Assembly (NCBI RefSeq): GCF_017815535.1
Contig: NZ_CP072596.1
Coordinates: forward strand, 1,984,001-2,048,000
Source: Tessaracoccus sp. MC1865
Lineage (GTDB): Bacteria; Actinomycetota; Actinomycetes; Propionibacteriales; Propionibacteriaceae
Reading direction: 5' to 3'
Length of the DNA: 64,000 bases
A program made the position numbers and the translations under genes. A model generated the notes under the pieces. The model ran no database searches. It had not been told where the DNA came from and saw only the letters and a program-made list of their open reading frames with translations. This document shows, piece by piece, positions 8,537-17,459 of this stretch; within the stretch, counting starts at the first letter, position 1, and each line of letters begins with the position of its first letter.

Positions 8537-9021
8537 CTCTGGTTGAAGAAGCCACCAGAAACGATGCGCTCCTTGTCTTCGGGGCCCACGACCAGGTTCT
8601 GCGGGCAGAGCAGGAACACCTTGCTGGAGACTCGCTCGATGTTGCCCTGGAGCCCGAAGACGAGGCCGGCAGCGAAGTCGACCAGGCGCTTCTCGTCGCC
8701 GTCCTCCATGTCCGACAGGTTCATGATCACGGGGATCTGGTCCCGGAAGTTCTCACCGATGACCCGCGCCTCGTTGTACGAGCGGGGACGGACGCTGACG
8801 ATTCTGCTCAAGTCGGCCACCTCCTTCTGCGGCTGCGCCACGGGCGTCACCGGCTTGGGGCGGCGCTGCGGCAGGGCCTGCACGCGGCTGACTTCCGCGC
8901 TGGGCTCGTCTTCCTCAACGTAGACGTCGTCCGTGAGTTCGTCTGCGTCGTCGATGTCGTCATCCCGATAGCGACCGTCTTCGACGAGTCCCATCCACGC
9001 GGCAAGCTTCCGAACGCCCAC
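8533..9021 (-). CDS. sepF: SepF, FtsZ membrane anchor
   Basis: Cytoplasmic division protein that links FtsZ to the membrane; actinobacteria lack FtsA, and SepF is the main anchor. 162 residues: N-terminal amphipathic helix MGVRKLAAWMGLVED (1-15), an acidic then Pro/Gln-rich linker (about 20-70), and the globular SepF domain (about 75-155) with SYNEARVIGENFRDQIPVI and VDFAAGLVFGLQGNIERV. Lies 80 nt downstream of ftsZ with nothing between; the pgeF (yfiH) and yggS genes that usually separate them are absent. Confidence 0.95.
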   Translation of the reverse strand: MGVRKLAAWMGLVEDGRYRDDDIDDADELTDDVYVEEDEPSAEVSRVQALPQRRPKPVTPVAQPQKEVADLSRIVSVRPRSYNEARVIGENFRDQIPVIMNLSDMEDGDEKRLVDFAAGLVFGLQGNIERVSSKVFLLCPQNLVVGPEDKERIVSGGFFNQS

Positions 9022-9101
9022 GAGAGTCTCCTTCTGGTTAATACACGAAGGCTAGCGCGCCGCACCAGGGTTACCGGATCCGACGCACCGACGCGCCGTG
9101 A

Positions 9102-10283
9102 TCACTTCATGAAGTCGGGGACATCCAGGTCGTCGTCGTAGTCCGGCCCGGGCTGGGGCGCGGCGGGACGCTGCGTCGGCATGGGGCTGGCCTGCTGGGC
9201 GCGGTACTGCTGGCGGCCCGGGTTGGTGGGCTCCGCCTCGAACTGCGGCTGCTGCTGCGGCCGCGGCTGGGGGGCGGGCTGCTGCTGCGTCTGCGGCTTG
9301 GGGGCGACGCGGGCCTGCGGCCGGCGCTGCGGCATGCCACCGTCGAAGCCGGCGGCGATGACGGTGATGCGCACCTCGTCGCCCAGGGCGTCGTCGATGA
9401 CGGTACCGAAGATGATGTTGGCCTCGTCGTGCGCGGCCTGCTCGATGAGCTGGGCCGCGGCGGAGACCTCGAACAGGCCCAGGTCTGAACCACCGGCGAT
9501 GGAGAGCAGGACGCCGTGGGCGCCGTCGATGCTGGCTTCCAGCAGCGGCGACGAGATGGCCATCTCCGCTGCGGCGCGTGCACGGTCCTCGCCGCGGGCC
9601 GAACCGATACCCATGAGGGCGGAGCCGGCCTGGCTCATGATGGACTTCACGTCGGCGAAGTCGAGGTTGATGAGACCCGGGGTGGTGATGAGGTCCGTGA
9701 TGCCGGACACGCCCTGCATCAGCACCTGGTCCGCCTGCTTGAACGCATCGAGGATGGCCACCTGGTGGTCCGTCATCTGGAGCAGCTTGTCGTTGGGGAT
9801 GACGATGAGGGTGTCAACCTCTTCGCGGAGCTGCTCGATGCCCACCTCCGCCTGGGAGGCGCGGCGCTTGCCCTCGAAGGAGAACGGACGCGTCACGACG
9901 CCGATGGTCAGGGCGCCCAGCGAGCGGGCGATCTTCGCGACGATGGGAGCGGCGCCGGTACCGGTGCCGCCTCCCTCACCCGCGGTGACGAAGACCATGT
10001 CGGCCCCCTTGAGGGCCTCCTCGATCTCGTCGGAGTGGTCGTCCGCGGCCTGCCGGCCCTTCGCGGGGTCAGCTCCCGCGCCGAGACCGCGGGTCAGTTC
10101 GCGGCCGATGTCGAGCTTGACGTCCGCGTCGCTCATCAGCAATGCCTGCGCATCTGTGTTGACGGCGATGAACTCCACGCCGCGGAGCCCCGCTTCGATC
10201 ATGCGGTTGACGGCGTTGACGCCGCCGCCGCCGACACCGACGACTTTGATCACCGCGAGGTAGTTCTGAGATGCGCTTGCCAT
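9102..10283 (-). CDS. ftsZ: Cell division GTPase FtsZ
   Basis: Tubulin-like GTPase that polymerises into the Z-ring. 393 residues. GTP-binding: [13 protein letters not shown] (about 16-28) and the tubulin signature [13 protein letters not shown] (about 103-115); T7 loop [11 protein letters not shown] (about 205-215). After about 315 comes a Pro/Gln-rich linker and the conserved C-terminal peptide [10 protein letters not shown] (384-393), the binding site for SepF and FtsW-type partners. No Shine-Dalgarno sequence precedes the ATG; a -35/-10 pair lies so close (see 10291-10320) that the transcript probably starts at or next to the A of the ATG. Confidence 0.98.
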   Translation of the reverse strand: MASASQNYLAVIKVVGVGGGGVNAVNRMIEAGLRGVEFIAVNTDAQALLMSDADVKLDIGRELTRGLGAGADPAKGRQAADDHSDEIEEALKGADMVFVTAGEGGGTGTGAAPIVAKIARSLGALTIGVVTRPFSFEGKRRASQAEVGIEQLREEVDTLIVIPNDKLLQMTDHQVAILDAFKQADQVLMQGVSGITDLITTPGLINLDFADVKSIMSQAGSALMGIGSARGEDRARAAAEMAISSPLLEASIDGAHGVLLSIAGGSDLGLFEVSAAAQLIEQAAHDEANIIFGTVIDDALGDEVRITVIAAGFDGGMPQRRPQARVAPKPQTQQQPAPQPRPQQQPQFEAEPTNPGRQQYRAQQASPMPTQRPAAPQPGPDYDDDLDVPDFMK

Positions 10284-10290
10284 GGGCTAG

Positions 10291-10320
10291 AGACTATGGG
10301 GGCGGCCAAGGCCAGTCCAA
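10291..10320 (-). promoter_or_regulatory. Promoter of ftsZ, leaderless type
   Basis: On the minus strand, -35 TTGGAC (10320-10315), an 18-bp spacer and -10 TAGTCT (10296-10291), which ends 7 nt before the ftsZ ATG at 10283. No ribosome-binding site fits in the remaining 7 bases. This would give ftsZ its own transcription in addition to read-through from ftsQ. Confidence 0.65.
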
Positions 10321-10329
10321 CGGCACGGC

Positions 10330-10372
10330 CCAAACCCTCAATAATCACCTCAAGTGCTACTTCAGGGTTTGG
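10330..10372. repeat. Inverted repeat upstream of ftsZ
   Basis: CCAAACCCT at 10330-10338 and its exact complement AGGGTTTGG at 10364-10372 are separated by 25 nt, all within the ftsQ-ftsZ gap. It lies just upstream of the ftsZ promoter and could be an operator or an RNA hairpin at the end of ftsQ mRNA. No T-run follows. Confidence 0.5.
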
Positions 10373-10392
10373 TTGAGCCTCGGCCCGTCCAC

Positions 10393-11124
10393 CTACTTCG
10401 TCGTGGGATGTCCCGGTGCCGACACGTCGTAAACGGTGGCCTCGACGCTCAGTAGAGCACTCACCACGTCGGCCTTCAACTCGGATTCGTCCGCACTTCC
10501 CCACACGACGGTGCGCCCGCCCTCGAGGGAGAGGGAGATCCGGTCCACGGCCTCCGCCGAGATCGCGACGACGGCCGGCCTGAGGTCCGCCGGGATGTGG
10601 TTGGCGACGGTGGCGACATCCGCCAGCAACCGTTGCTGGTCCTCCACGGTGGCCACTGTGGCCGGCAGGTCCCGCGGGCCGAGCGCGGCGGTGCGGTGGA
10701 AGGCCACGCCCTCCTCATCGATCCAGTCGTACTGGCCGTCGCGTTCCCGCAGGAAGGCGGCGGTGCGCTCGGTGACCTCGATCACGACGGTGTCCGGCAG
10801 TTGCCGCGACACCTCGACCGAGCGAACCGCGGGCAGGTCGTTGACCCGTTGGGTCACGGCGCCCAGGTCCTGCGTGAGCAGCGGCTCGCCCATCGGCACC
10901 TCGGCGGCGGTGATGATCTGGTCCGTCGTCAACAGCGACACGCCGGTGACCGACACCCGCTGGGCCGCGAAGACCGTCGAGAAGAAGGCCAGCCACACGC
11001 CGAGGGCCACCAGCAGCACAGCAGCTGCGAGACCGCCTCGGAACCACCACCTGCGGCGGCGCTCCGCGTTGCGTTTGTCCTGGAGGGCCCTGGCGAACTC
11101 GCCCGGGGTCAGCGCTTCGCTCAC
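10393..11124 (-). CDS. ftsQ: Cell division protein FtsQ
   Basis: Bitopic division protein connecting cytoplasmic and periplasmic parts of the divisome. 243 residues: short basic cytoplasmic tail, a transmembrane helix (about 30-48, GGLAAAVLLVALGVWLAFF), a POTRA domain (about 55-120, AAQRVSVTGVSLLTTDQI...) and the beta domain (about 125-235). Starts with GTG at 11124, overlapping the murC stop as GTGA. Followed by a 109-nt gap before ftsZ that holds the ftsZ promoter and an inverted repeat. Confidence 0.95.
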   Translation of the reverse strand: MSEALTPGEFARALQDKRNAERRRRWWFRGGLAAAVLLVALGVWLAFFSTVFAAQRVSVTGVSLLTTDQIITAAEVPMGEPLLTQDLGAVTQRVNDLPAVRSVEVSRQLPDTVVIEVTERTAAFLRERDGQYDWIDEEGVAFHRTAALGPRDLPATVATVEDQQRLLADVATVANHIPADLRPAVVAISAEAVDRISLSLEGGRTVVWGSADESELKADVVSALLSVEATVYDVSAPGHPTTK

Positions 11125-12563
11125 TTCGCGGTGGGCCGCTGCTTCAGGAGATCAGCAAGTAGCGGGCCGACGATGGTGACGTCGCCACAGCCCAGGGTGA
11201 TGATGAGGTCACCCGGTTCTGCGATGTCGTTGAGGGCTGCGGGAAGGTCGTACTTCTCCTTGACGTAGACCAGGTTCTCCTGGCCGTGCCTCCGTGCCGC
11301 GTCCACGACGAGTTCGCCGGTGACGCCGGGCACCGGGTCTTCCCGGGCGCCGCAGATGTCGTTGATGACCGCGATGTCCGCCAGCGTCATCACCTCACCG
11401 AACTCGTCGGCGAAGTCCAGTGTCCGGCTGTAGAGATGGGGCTGGAAGCAGGCGATCAACCGGCCGGTGAGCCCCGTGGCCTCGTTGCCGGCCGACGTGG
11501 CGCGCCGGGCCGCAGTCAGCGCGGCGCGGATCTCCGTGGGGTGGTGCGCGTAGTCGTCGAAGACGCGGATACCGGCGGTGTCCGTGATGAGCTGGAAACG
11601 CCGCAGCGTGCCCTCGAACCGGCCGAGCGCGTCCACAGCCTCGTTGTGGCCGAGCCCGAGCACGCGGCCCACGGCGTAGGCGGCTGACGCGTTGGCCAGA
11701 TTGTGGTTGCCCGGCACCTGGAGCACGATCCGGCCGGAATCATCCCCGTAGGTGATGGTGGCGGCGACCCCGTTGCCGTGGGCCTCCACCTCTGTGATGC
11801 GTACGTCGGCGTCCTCGGATTCGCCGTAGCGGATGATGTGCGGGGTCTCCCCCACCAACTCCTCCGCCAGCGTGCGGGAGCCGGCATCGTCGACATTGAT
11901 GACCACGTGCTGGACGTGCGGCCTGGTGGCGAAGGCGCGGAAGCCGTCGGCGTAGGCCTCAGCGGTGCCCCAGTTGACCAGGTGGTCCGCCTCCACGTTG
12001 GTGATGACGGCGATCTCCGTGGGGTACTGCAGGAACGAGGCATCTGATTCGTCGGCCTCGACGACGAACGACTCACCGGCGCCGACGGCGGAGCTCGCCC
12101 CCGTCGTCGACAGCGGGCCGCCGATGACGTAGCTGGGATCCCTGCCGGCCTCGCTGAGCATGACGGCCGTCATGGCCGTCGTGGTCGTCTTGCCGTGTGT
12201 GCCCGCGACGGAGACGCCGCGCTTGCCCTTCATCAGGGCGGCGAGGGCCGCCGAGCGGTGCCAGATGCGCAGGCCGCGTCTGCGGGCCTCCACGAGTTCC
12301 ACGTTGTCGGCGCGGATGGCCGAGGAGATCACGACGGTCTTCGCGTCGCCGACCTGGGAGGCGTCGTGTCCCACATAGGTGGTCACTCCGGCTCGTTGGA
12401 GGCCACGGAGCGCCGTCGAATCAGACTGGTCCGAACCGGAGGTCTTGATGCCGAGTTCGGCGTAGAGGCGGGCGATGCCGCTCATGCCGGAGCCGCCTGC
12501 TGCGATGAAATGGACCGGCCCCACCTCGTCGGCGGGCACCACCTCGATGGGATTGAGGAGCAT
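11121..12563 (-). CDS. murC: UDP-N-acetylmuramate--L-alanine ligase
   Basis: Adds L-Ala to UDP-MurNAc, the first peptide step of peptidoglycan precursor synthesis, in the cytoplasm. 480 residues: N-terminal UDP-binding Rossmann domain with FIAAGGSGMSGIA (about 18-30), central ATP loop VSVAGTHGKTTTTAM (about 117-131), and C-terminal ligase domain with FDDYAHHPTEI (about 332-342). I start it at ATG 12563 (MLLNPIEVV), 20 nt after murG; a longer in-frame start would overlap murG by 44 nt and add residues that are only the murG 3' end read in another frame. Confidence 0.97.
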   Translation of the reverse strand: MLLNPIEVVPADEVGPVHFIAAGGSGMSGIARLYAELGIKTSGSDQSDSTALRGLQRAGVTTYVGHDASQVGDAKTVVISSAIRADNVELVEARRRGLRIWHRSAALAALMKGKRGVSVAGTHGKTTTTAMTAVMLSEAGRDPSYVIGGPLSTTGASSAVGAGESFVVEADESDASFLQYPTEIAVITNVEADHLVNWGTAEAYADGFRAFATRPHVQHVVINVDDAGSRTLAEELVGETPHIIRYGESEDADVRITEVEAHGNGVAATITYGDDSGRIVLQVPGNHNLANASAAYAVGRVLGLGHNEAVDALGRFEGTLRRFQLITDTAGIRVFDDYAHHPTEIRAALTAARRATSAGNEATGLTGRLIACFQPHLYSRTLDFADEFGEVMTLADIAVINDICGAREDPVPGVTGELVVDAARRHGQENLVYVKEKYDLPAALNDIAEPGDLIITLGCGDVTIVGPLLADLLKQRPTAK

Positions 12564-12582
12564 GGGTTGTGATCGACCTTTC

Positions 12583-13665
12583 TCAGACGGCGTCGATGAT
12601 GGCGGCTGCGAGGACCTCGGCCGCATCGGCCGGATACATGTCGCGGCACGTGGCCGACATCTGCGCGAGGCGCTGCCGATCTCCGAGGATCTCGGTCACG
12701 ACATCGACCAGTCTAGTCCGGCTGATCTCACCGTCGGGCACCAGAACGCCGCCGCCGGAGGCGACCAGTTCCGCCGCGTTCCTCCCCTGCTCCCCGTTGC
12801 CCCAGGGCAGCGGCACGAACACGACGGGGAGGCCGCTGACGGCGGTCTCCATCACGGTGCCGGCGCCCGCCCGGCCGACCATGAGGTCTGCGGCGGCGTA
12901 GGCCACGGCCATGTCCGAGACGAACGCCACCGGTCGGTATTCCGCGCCCGAGGCGCCCGTGACAACGGTGTGCACGGTGTCGTCGAAGTTCTTCGGCCCC
13001 AGCACATGCAGGATCTGGATCCCGGCGGCGAGCAACTCGTCGCGCGCCTCCGCGACGGCGTCGTTGATGCGCACCGCTCCCTGCGAGCCGCCGCTGACCA
13101 GGAGCGTGGGGCGCTCCGGGTCGAGCCCGAACCGGGACCGCGCCTCTTGGGCGCCCACCGACGGGTGGGTGATCGAGCGGCTCATCGGCATGCCGACGAG
13201 CACGCCTCCGGGCAGTTGGGTCTCGCGGAACGTCGTGCCGACGAACTTCGCTGAACGAGCACCGATCTTGTTGGCGATACCGGGGAGCTTGTTGGCCTCG
13301 TGCACCACCACGGGCACCCGCGCGAGCCTGGCCGCCAGGTACACCGGGATGGAGACGTAGCCGCCGAAACCGACGACCACATCGGCCCGCGCCCGGCGGA
13401 TGACGCTGCGTGCCTCCAGCACCGACCGGGTCAGCGTGTAGGGCAGCTTCACCAGATCGAGGTTCAGCGTGCGCGGAAGCGGCACCGGGGTGATCAGCTC
13501 CAGATCGAGACCCGCCTCAGGGATCACGCGGGTCTCCAGCCCCCTGGCCGTGCCGACGCACACGATGGCGGTGTCGGGCCGGGCCGCGAGGAGCGCTTTG
13601 GCGGTGGCGATGAGCGGCGACGTGTGGCCGGCGGTACCACCGCCGGCGAGCACCACACTGGTCAC
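12583..13665 (-). CDS. murG: Lipid II-forming GlcNAc transferase MurG
   Basis: Transfers GlcNAc from UDP-GlcNAc to lipid I at the inner face of the membrane, giving lipid II. 360 residues in two Rossmann domains (GT28). Motifs: VLAGGGTAGHTSPLIA (5-20), which contacts the lipid diphosphate; VGFGGYVSIP; SGGSQGAVRIND (about 190-201); and the nucleotide-sugar site GRAGAGTVMETAVSGLP (about 262-278). GTG start overlaps the ftsW stop (GTGA). Confidence 0.97.
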   Translation of the reverse strand: MTSVVLAGGGTAGHTSPLIATAKALLAARPDTAIVCVGTARGLETRVIPEAGLDLELITPVPLPRTLNLDLVKLPYTLTRSVLEARSVIRRARADVVVGFGGYVSIPVYLAARLARVPVVVHEANKLPGIANKIGARSAKFVGTTFRETQLPGGVLVGMPMSRSITHPSVGAQEARSRFGLDPERPTLLVSGGSQGAVRINDAVAEARDELLAAGIQILHVLGPKNFDDTVHTVVTGASGAEYRPVAFVSDMAVAYAAADLMVGRAGAGTVMETAVSGLPVVFVPLPWGNGEQGRNAAELVASGGGVLVPDGEISRTRLVDVVTEILGDRQRLAQMSATCRDMYPADAAEVLAAAIIDAV

Positions 13666-14906
13666 GAGTCCTCCCTGCCTGCCGCCATGACGCTCGTCAT
13701 CCGCGGCCTCGCAGGGACCTTACGCGATGCCAGGTACGCCCGCGCCCCCGGAGTGTCGCGGCCCAGGCAGAGCAGGACGCCGACGCCCATGAGGCTGGCG
13801 ATGAGCGCCGAGCCGCCGGAGGACACGAACGGCAGCGGCACGCCGAGGACCGGAAGGAGGTGCATCACGACGAAGATGTTGATGGTGGCCTGGCCGAGGA
13901 ACCAGGCGGTGATGCCGGCCGCGACGACCCGGTTGAACATCTTGTCCGACCGGATGGCGATCTCCAGCCCCGCCCAGCCGAGCAGGGCGAACATCGCGAT
14001 GATCAACAGCACCCCGAACAGCCCGAGCTCCTCGCCGATGACGGCGAAGATGAAGTCTGTGTGCGCGCCGTCCTTGAGCCCGCCCCACTTCTGCTTCGAG
14101 GCGCCGAGGCCGAGCCCCCACCAGCCGCCCGAGGCCAGCGCATACAGCGCGGCCATGGGCTGCGACGAGAGATCCGTGTTGGACTGCGGGTCGAGGAAGA
14201 CGCTGATGCGGCTCATGCGGTTGCCCGAGCCGTAGACCAGCAGCAGCGCCAGCCCGGTCACTGCCGCCCCCAGGGGCAGCAGCACCCGCAGCGACGTGCC
14301 GATGAACCACATCACCGCAACCAGGATGAGGCCGATGATGAGGCCGGTGCCCAGGTCACGGCCGGCCAGCACGAGGGCCAGGATGAGCCCGCCGAGCGGC
14401 ACGAACGGGACGGCCAACTGCCACGGTTCGTGCAGCCGGCCGCGCTTCACGTGGAAGATCGTGCCGCACCACACGACGAGGGCCAGCTTGGCGAACTCCG
14501 AGGGCTGGAACTGGCTGCCTCCGATGAGGAGCCAGTTGCGGTTGCCGTTGACGAGCACGCCGAGGCCTGGGATCTGGACGGCGATGAGGAGGCCGACGGC
14601 GATCACCCAGAACAGCCAGCCGAACCTTCGCAGCAGGGAGGACGGCAGGCGGCTGAGGATCACGAGGAACACCAGACCGACGGCGAGGAAGGCGAGCTGC
14701 CTGAGGGCGTAGTGGTAGGGGCCATCCTGCGTGGACTGGGCCAGCGCTGCCGAGGAGCTGAGCACCATCAACGGGCCGATGCCGATCAGCACGGTGACGC
14801 TCGCGGCGACGAAATAGTACGGGGCCATCGGCGAGGCCGCGAGGGCCCGCACCTGGGACCAGATGGTGAACCGCGCGGTGGGGGAAGTGGCTGCGTCGGA
14901 CGCCAT
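13662..14906 (-). CDS. ftsW: SEDS peptidoglycan polymerase FtsW
   Basis: Septal glycosyltransferase of the SEDS family, partner of the transpeptidase FtsI. 414 residues with about ten hydrophobic segments. Conserved SEDS features: GNRNWLLIGGSQFQPSEFAK (about 135-154), GRDLGTGLI (catalytic Asp region), and VLGVPLPFVSSGGSALIASL near the C-terminus. ATG 14906 is chosen because AGGAGGG lies 9 nt upstream; the open frame continues 35 codons further but the extension is not SEDS-like. Lies 25 nt after murD. Confidence 0.96.
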   Translation of the reverse strand: MASDAATSPTARFTIWSQVRALAASPMAPYYFVAASVTVLIGIGPLMVLSSSAALAQSTQDGPYHYALRQLAFLAVGLVFLVILSRLPSSLLRRFGWLFWVIAVGLLIAVQIPGLGVLVNGNRNWLLIGGSQFQPSEFAKLALVVWCGTIFHVKRGRLHEPWQLAVPFVPLGGLILALVLAGRDLGTGLIIGLILVAVMWFIGTSLRVLLPLGAAVTGLALLLVYGSGNRMSRISVFLDPQSNTDLSSQPMAALYALASGGWWGLGLGASKQKWGGLKDGAHTDFIFAVIGEELGLFGVLLIIAMFALLGWAGLEIAIRSDKMFNRVVAAGITAWFLGQATINIFVVMHLLPVLGVPLPFVSSGGSALIASLMGVGVLLCLGRDTPGARAYLASRKVPARPRMTSVMAAGREDS

Positions 14907-14931
14907 GGTCGTGATCCCTCCTGTCCTGTAC

Positions 14932-16383
14932 CTACCCGAGATACCGCTGTGCCGCCTCGGCGAACGCGTCCCCGCGTGCCGAGTAGCTGTCGAACATGTC
15001 CAGGCTGGCACAGCCCGGGGAGAGCAGCACCGCGTCGCCGGGGCGGGCGAACTGCCCAGCCAGAGCGACGACCTCGTCCATCACCCCAGTGTCGCTGCTG
15101 TCCAGCACCCGGACGGGGACGTCGGGCGCGTGTCGGGCAAGCGTGTCGGCGATGAGGTGCCGGTCCACGCCGATGACGACGGCGGCCCGCAGCTTGCCGC
15201 GGTGCCGTTCGATCAGCTCGTCGAAGGTGGTGCCCTTGGCCTGGCCGCCGGCGATCCATACGAAGGAGTCGAAGGCCTGCATGGCGGAGTTGGCGGCGTG
15301 GGGGTTGGTGGCCTTGGAGTCGTCGATCCACCGGATGCCGTCGGCCTGGGCGATCTGCTGGATGCGGTGACCGCCCAACTGGAGCCGCTGGAGACCCTTG
15401 GCGACGGAGGTGTGGTGCACGCCGTAGCTGCGCGCCAGCGCCGCAGCCGCCAAGGCGTTGGCGACGTTGTGCGGAGCGGCCGGCTGCACGTCCGAGACTT
15501 TGGCCAGCTCGAGGGCCGAATCGCGGCGCTGTTCGACGAAGGCCCGGTCGACGAGGAGGTCGTCGACGACGCCGAGCATGGAGATGGCGGGGGTGCCGAG
15601 CGTGAAGCCGATGGCGCGGGCGCCCTCGACGACCTCCGCCTCCTCGACCATCCGCTCCGTCACGGGCTCATCGACGTTGTACACGCACGCGTGTGTCACG
15701 CCCTCGTAGATCTTGGCCTTCTCCGCGGAGTAGCGCTCCATGGCGTCGGGCACGCCCTCGTACCACTCGAGGTGGTCGGGGTGCACGTTGAGCACCACAG
15801 CGGCGTGCAGGTTGATGTTGTTCATCCAGTGGAGTTGGAAGCTGCTGAGCTCGACGGCGAACACGTCGTACTCGACGTCGTCGAGGATGGCCTCGATGAT
15901 GGGCCGGCCGATGTTGCCCACCGCTGCGGCCTTCCGGCCGTCGGCGATCAGCATCGACTCGACCATCTGGGTGGTGGTGGTCTTGCCGTTGGTGCCGGTG
16001 ACGCCCAACCACGGGATGACCCTGTCGGGCTGCATCATGCGCCAGGCCAGTTCCGTCTCGCCCCAGATGGGCACGCCGGCGGCTGCCGCCTGGCGCAGCA
16101 GCGGCGCGGAGGGGCGCCATCCGGGTGAGGTGACGACGAGGTCCGTGCCGGGCGGCAGCTCCGCCGTCGACCCTGGGCCGAGCCGCACGGTCACGTCGAG
16201 CTTCTCGAGGAGTTCGGCCTTGTCAGCATGCGCGGTGGACTCGTCGAGGACGATGATCTTCGCGCCGAGCGACATCAGGCCGTCGGCCGCGGCGAAGCCA
16301 GACACACCGAGGCCGGCGACGACGACCTGCGCGGAGGGCCATTCGGAAAGCCGGGTGGCGGTGGGGATCCAATCCAGGGTCAC
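14932..16383 (-). CDS. murD: UDP-MurNAc-L-alanine--D-glutamate ligase
   Basis: Adds D-Glu to UDP-MurNAc-L-Ala. 483 residues. Rossmann-like substrate domain with [20 protein letters not shown]-binding loop [37 protein letters not shown] in the central domain, and the C-terminal domain with [10 protein letters not shown] and [19 protein letters not shown]. The GTG start at 16383 overlaps the mraY stop (GTGA), giving tight coupling; an upstream extension of the frame only re-reads the end of mraY. Confidence 0.96.
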   Translation of the reverse strand: MTLDWIPTATRLSEWPSAQVVVAGLGVSGFAAADGLMSLGAKIIVLDESTAHADKAELLEKLDVTVRLGPGSTAELPPGTDLVVTSPGWRPSAPLLRQAAAAGVPIWGETELAWRMMQPDRVIPWLGVTGTNGKTTTTQMVESMLIADGRKAAAVGNIGRPIIEAILDDVEYDVFAVELSSFQLHWMNNINLHAAVVLNVHPDHLEWYEGVPDAMERYSAEKAKIYEGVTHACVYNVDEPVTERMVEEAEVVEGARAIGFTLGTPAISMLGVVDDLLVDRAFVEQRRDSALELAKVSDVQPAAPHNVANALAAAALARSYGVHHTSVAKGLQRLQLGGHRIQQIAQADGIRWIDDSKATNPHAANSAMQAFDSFVWIAGGQAKGTTFDELIERHRGKLRAAVVIGVDRHLIADTLARHAPDVPVRVLDSSDTGVMDEVVALAGQFARPGDAVLLSPGCASLDMFDSYSARGDAFAEAAQRYLG

Positions 16384-17459
16384 GAGCCCGTCACCCACTC
16401 CGCGTAGAACACGCCCATGCCGGCGGCCACGCACAGGCCGCAGATGATCCAGAAGCGGATGACGACGGTGACCTCATCCCAGCCCTTCAGCTCGAAGTGG
16501 TGGTGGATGGGCGACATCTTGAAGATGCGCTTGCCCTTGGTCGCCTTGAAGTAGCTCACCTGCAGCGCCACCGAGCCGACCTCGAGGACGAACAGCAGAC
16601 CGAGCACGACGAGCAGCAGTTCGGTGCGGGTCATCACCGACAGACCGGCGAGTGTGGCGCCGATCGCCATGGACCCGGTGTCACCCATGAAGATCTTGGC
16701 GGGCTTGGCGTTCCACCACAGGAAGCCGAAGGTGGCTCCGGCGAAGGCGATGGCCAGTACCGCGAGGTCGTTGGGGTCGCGCACCTCGTAGCAGCGTGCC
16801 GCCATTGATCGGGCCACCGAGGGCCGCGAGCACCACTGGTTGAACTGCCAGATGTTGACGATGGTGTACGCGGCGAAGACCAGGGTGGCGGAGCCGGCGG
16901 CGAGCCCGTCGAGGCCGTCGGTGATGTTGACGGCATTGGACCAGGCAGCGATCAGGAAGACGATGAACAGCACCGCCAGCACCAGGGGCATCGTGAGCCA
17001 CGGGATGTCGCGCAGGAAGGAGATGGCCGGCGACGCCGGTGTGATGCCGCGGTGATTCGGCAGCGTCAGTGCGGCGACGGCGAACCCGCCGCCGATGAGC
17101 GCCTGGCCGATGAGCTTGCCGCGCGGGGTGAGCCCCAGGCTGCGCTCCTTGGAGATCTTCGACCAGTCGTCGAGGAAGCCCAGGAAGCCCATGCCGACCG
17201 CCAGCCCGATGAGCAGCAGGCCCGACACCGTCGGCGCCTGCCAGCGCACCAGGTGCGTGACGGTGTAGGCGAGGACGACCGCGACGATGATCACCAGGCC
17301 GCCCATGGTGGGGGTGCCACGCTTGACGTGGTGCGTGGTGGGGCCGTCCTCGCGGATGAACTGACCGTACTGTCGCCTGGTCAGGAACTTGATCAGCAGA
17401 GGAGTGCCGATCAGGGAGAACAGCAACGACAGCGAACCTGCCGTGAGGATGTTGATCAC
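16380..17459 (-). CDS. mraY: Phospho-MurNAc-pentapeptide translocase MraY
   Basis: Integral membrane enzyme that joins phospho-MurNAc-pentapeptide to undecaprenyl phosphate, forming lipid I. 359 residues with about ten membrane segments. Diagnostic loops: [11 protein letters not shown] (about 49-59), [11 protein letters not shown] with the DDW triad, [15 protein letters not shown] (catalytic loop D), [11 protein letters not shown], and [14 protein letters not shown] near the C-terminus. The loop at about 208-230 ([20 protein letters not shown]) corresponds to the variable actinobacterial insert. GTG start overlaps the murF stop. Confidence 0.97.
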   Translation of the reverse strand: MINILTAGSLSLLFSLIGTPLLIKFLTRRQYGQFIREDGPTTHHVKRGTPTMGGLVIIVAVVLAYTVTHLVRWQAPTVSGLLLIGLAVGMGFLGFLDDWSKISKERSLGLTPRGKLIGQALIGGGFAVAALTLPNHRGITPASPAISFLRDIPWLTMPLVLAVLFIVFLIAAWSNAVNITDGLDGLAAGSATLVFAAYTIVNIWQFNQWCSRPSVARSMAARCYEVRDPNDLAVLAIAFAGATFGFLWWNAKPAKIFMGDTGSMAIGATLAGLSVMTRTELLLVVLGLLFVLEVGSVALQVSYFKATKGKRIFKMSPIHHHFELKGWDEVTVVIRFWIICGLCVAAGMGVFYAEWVTGS

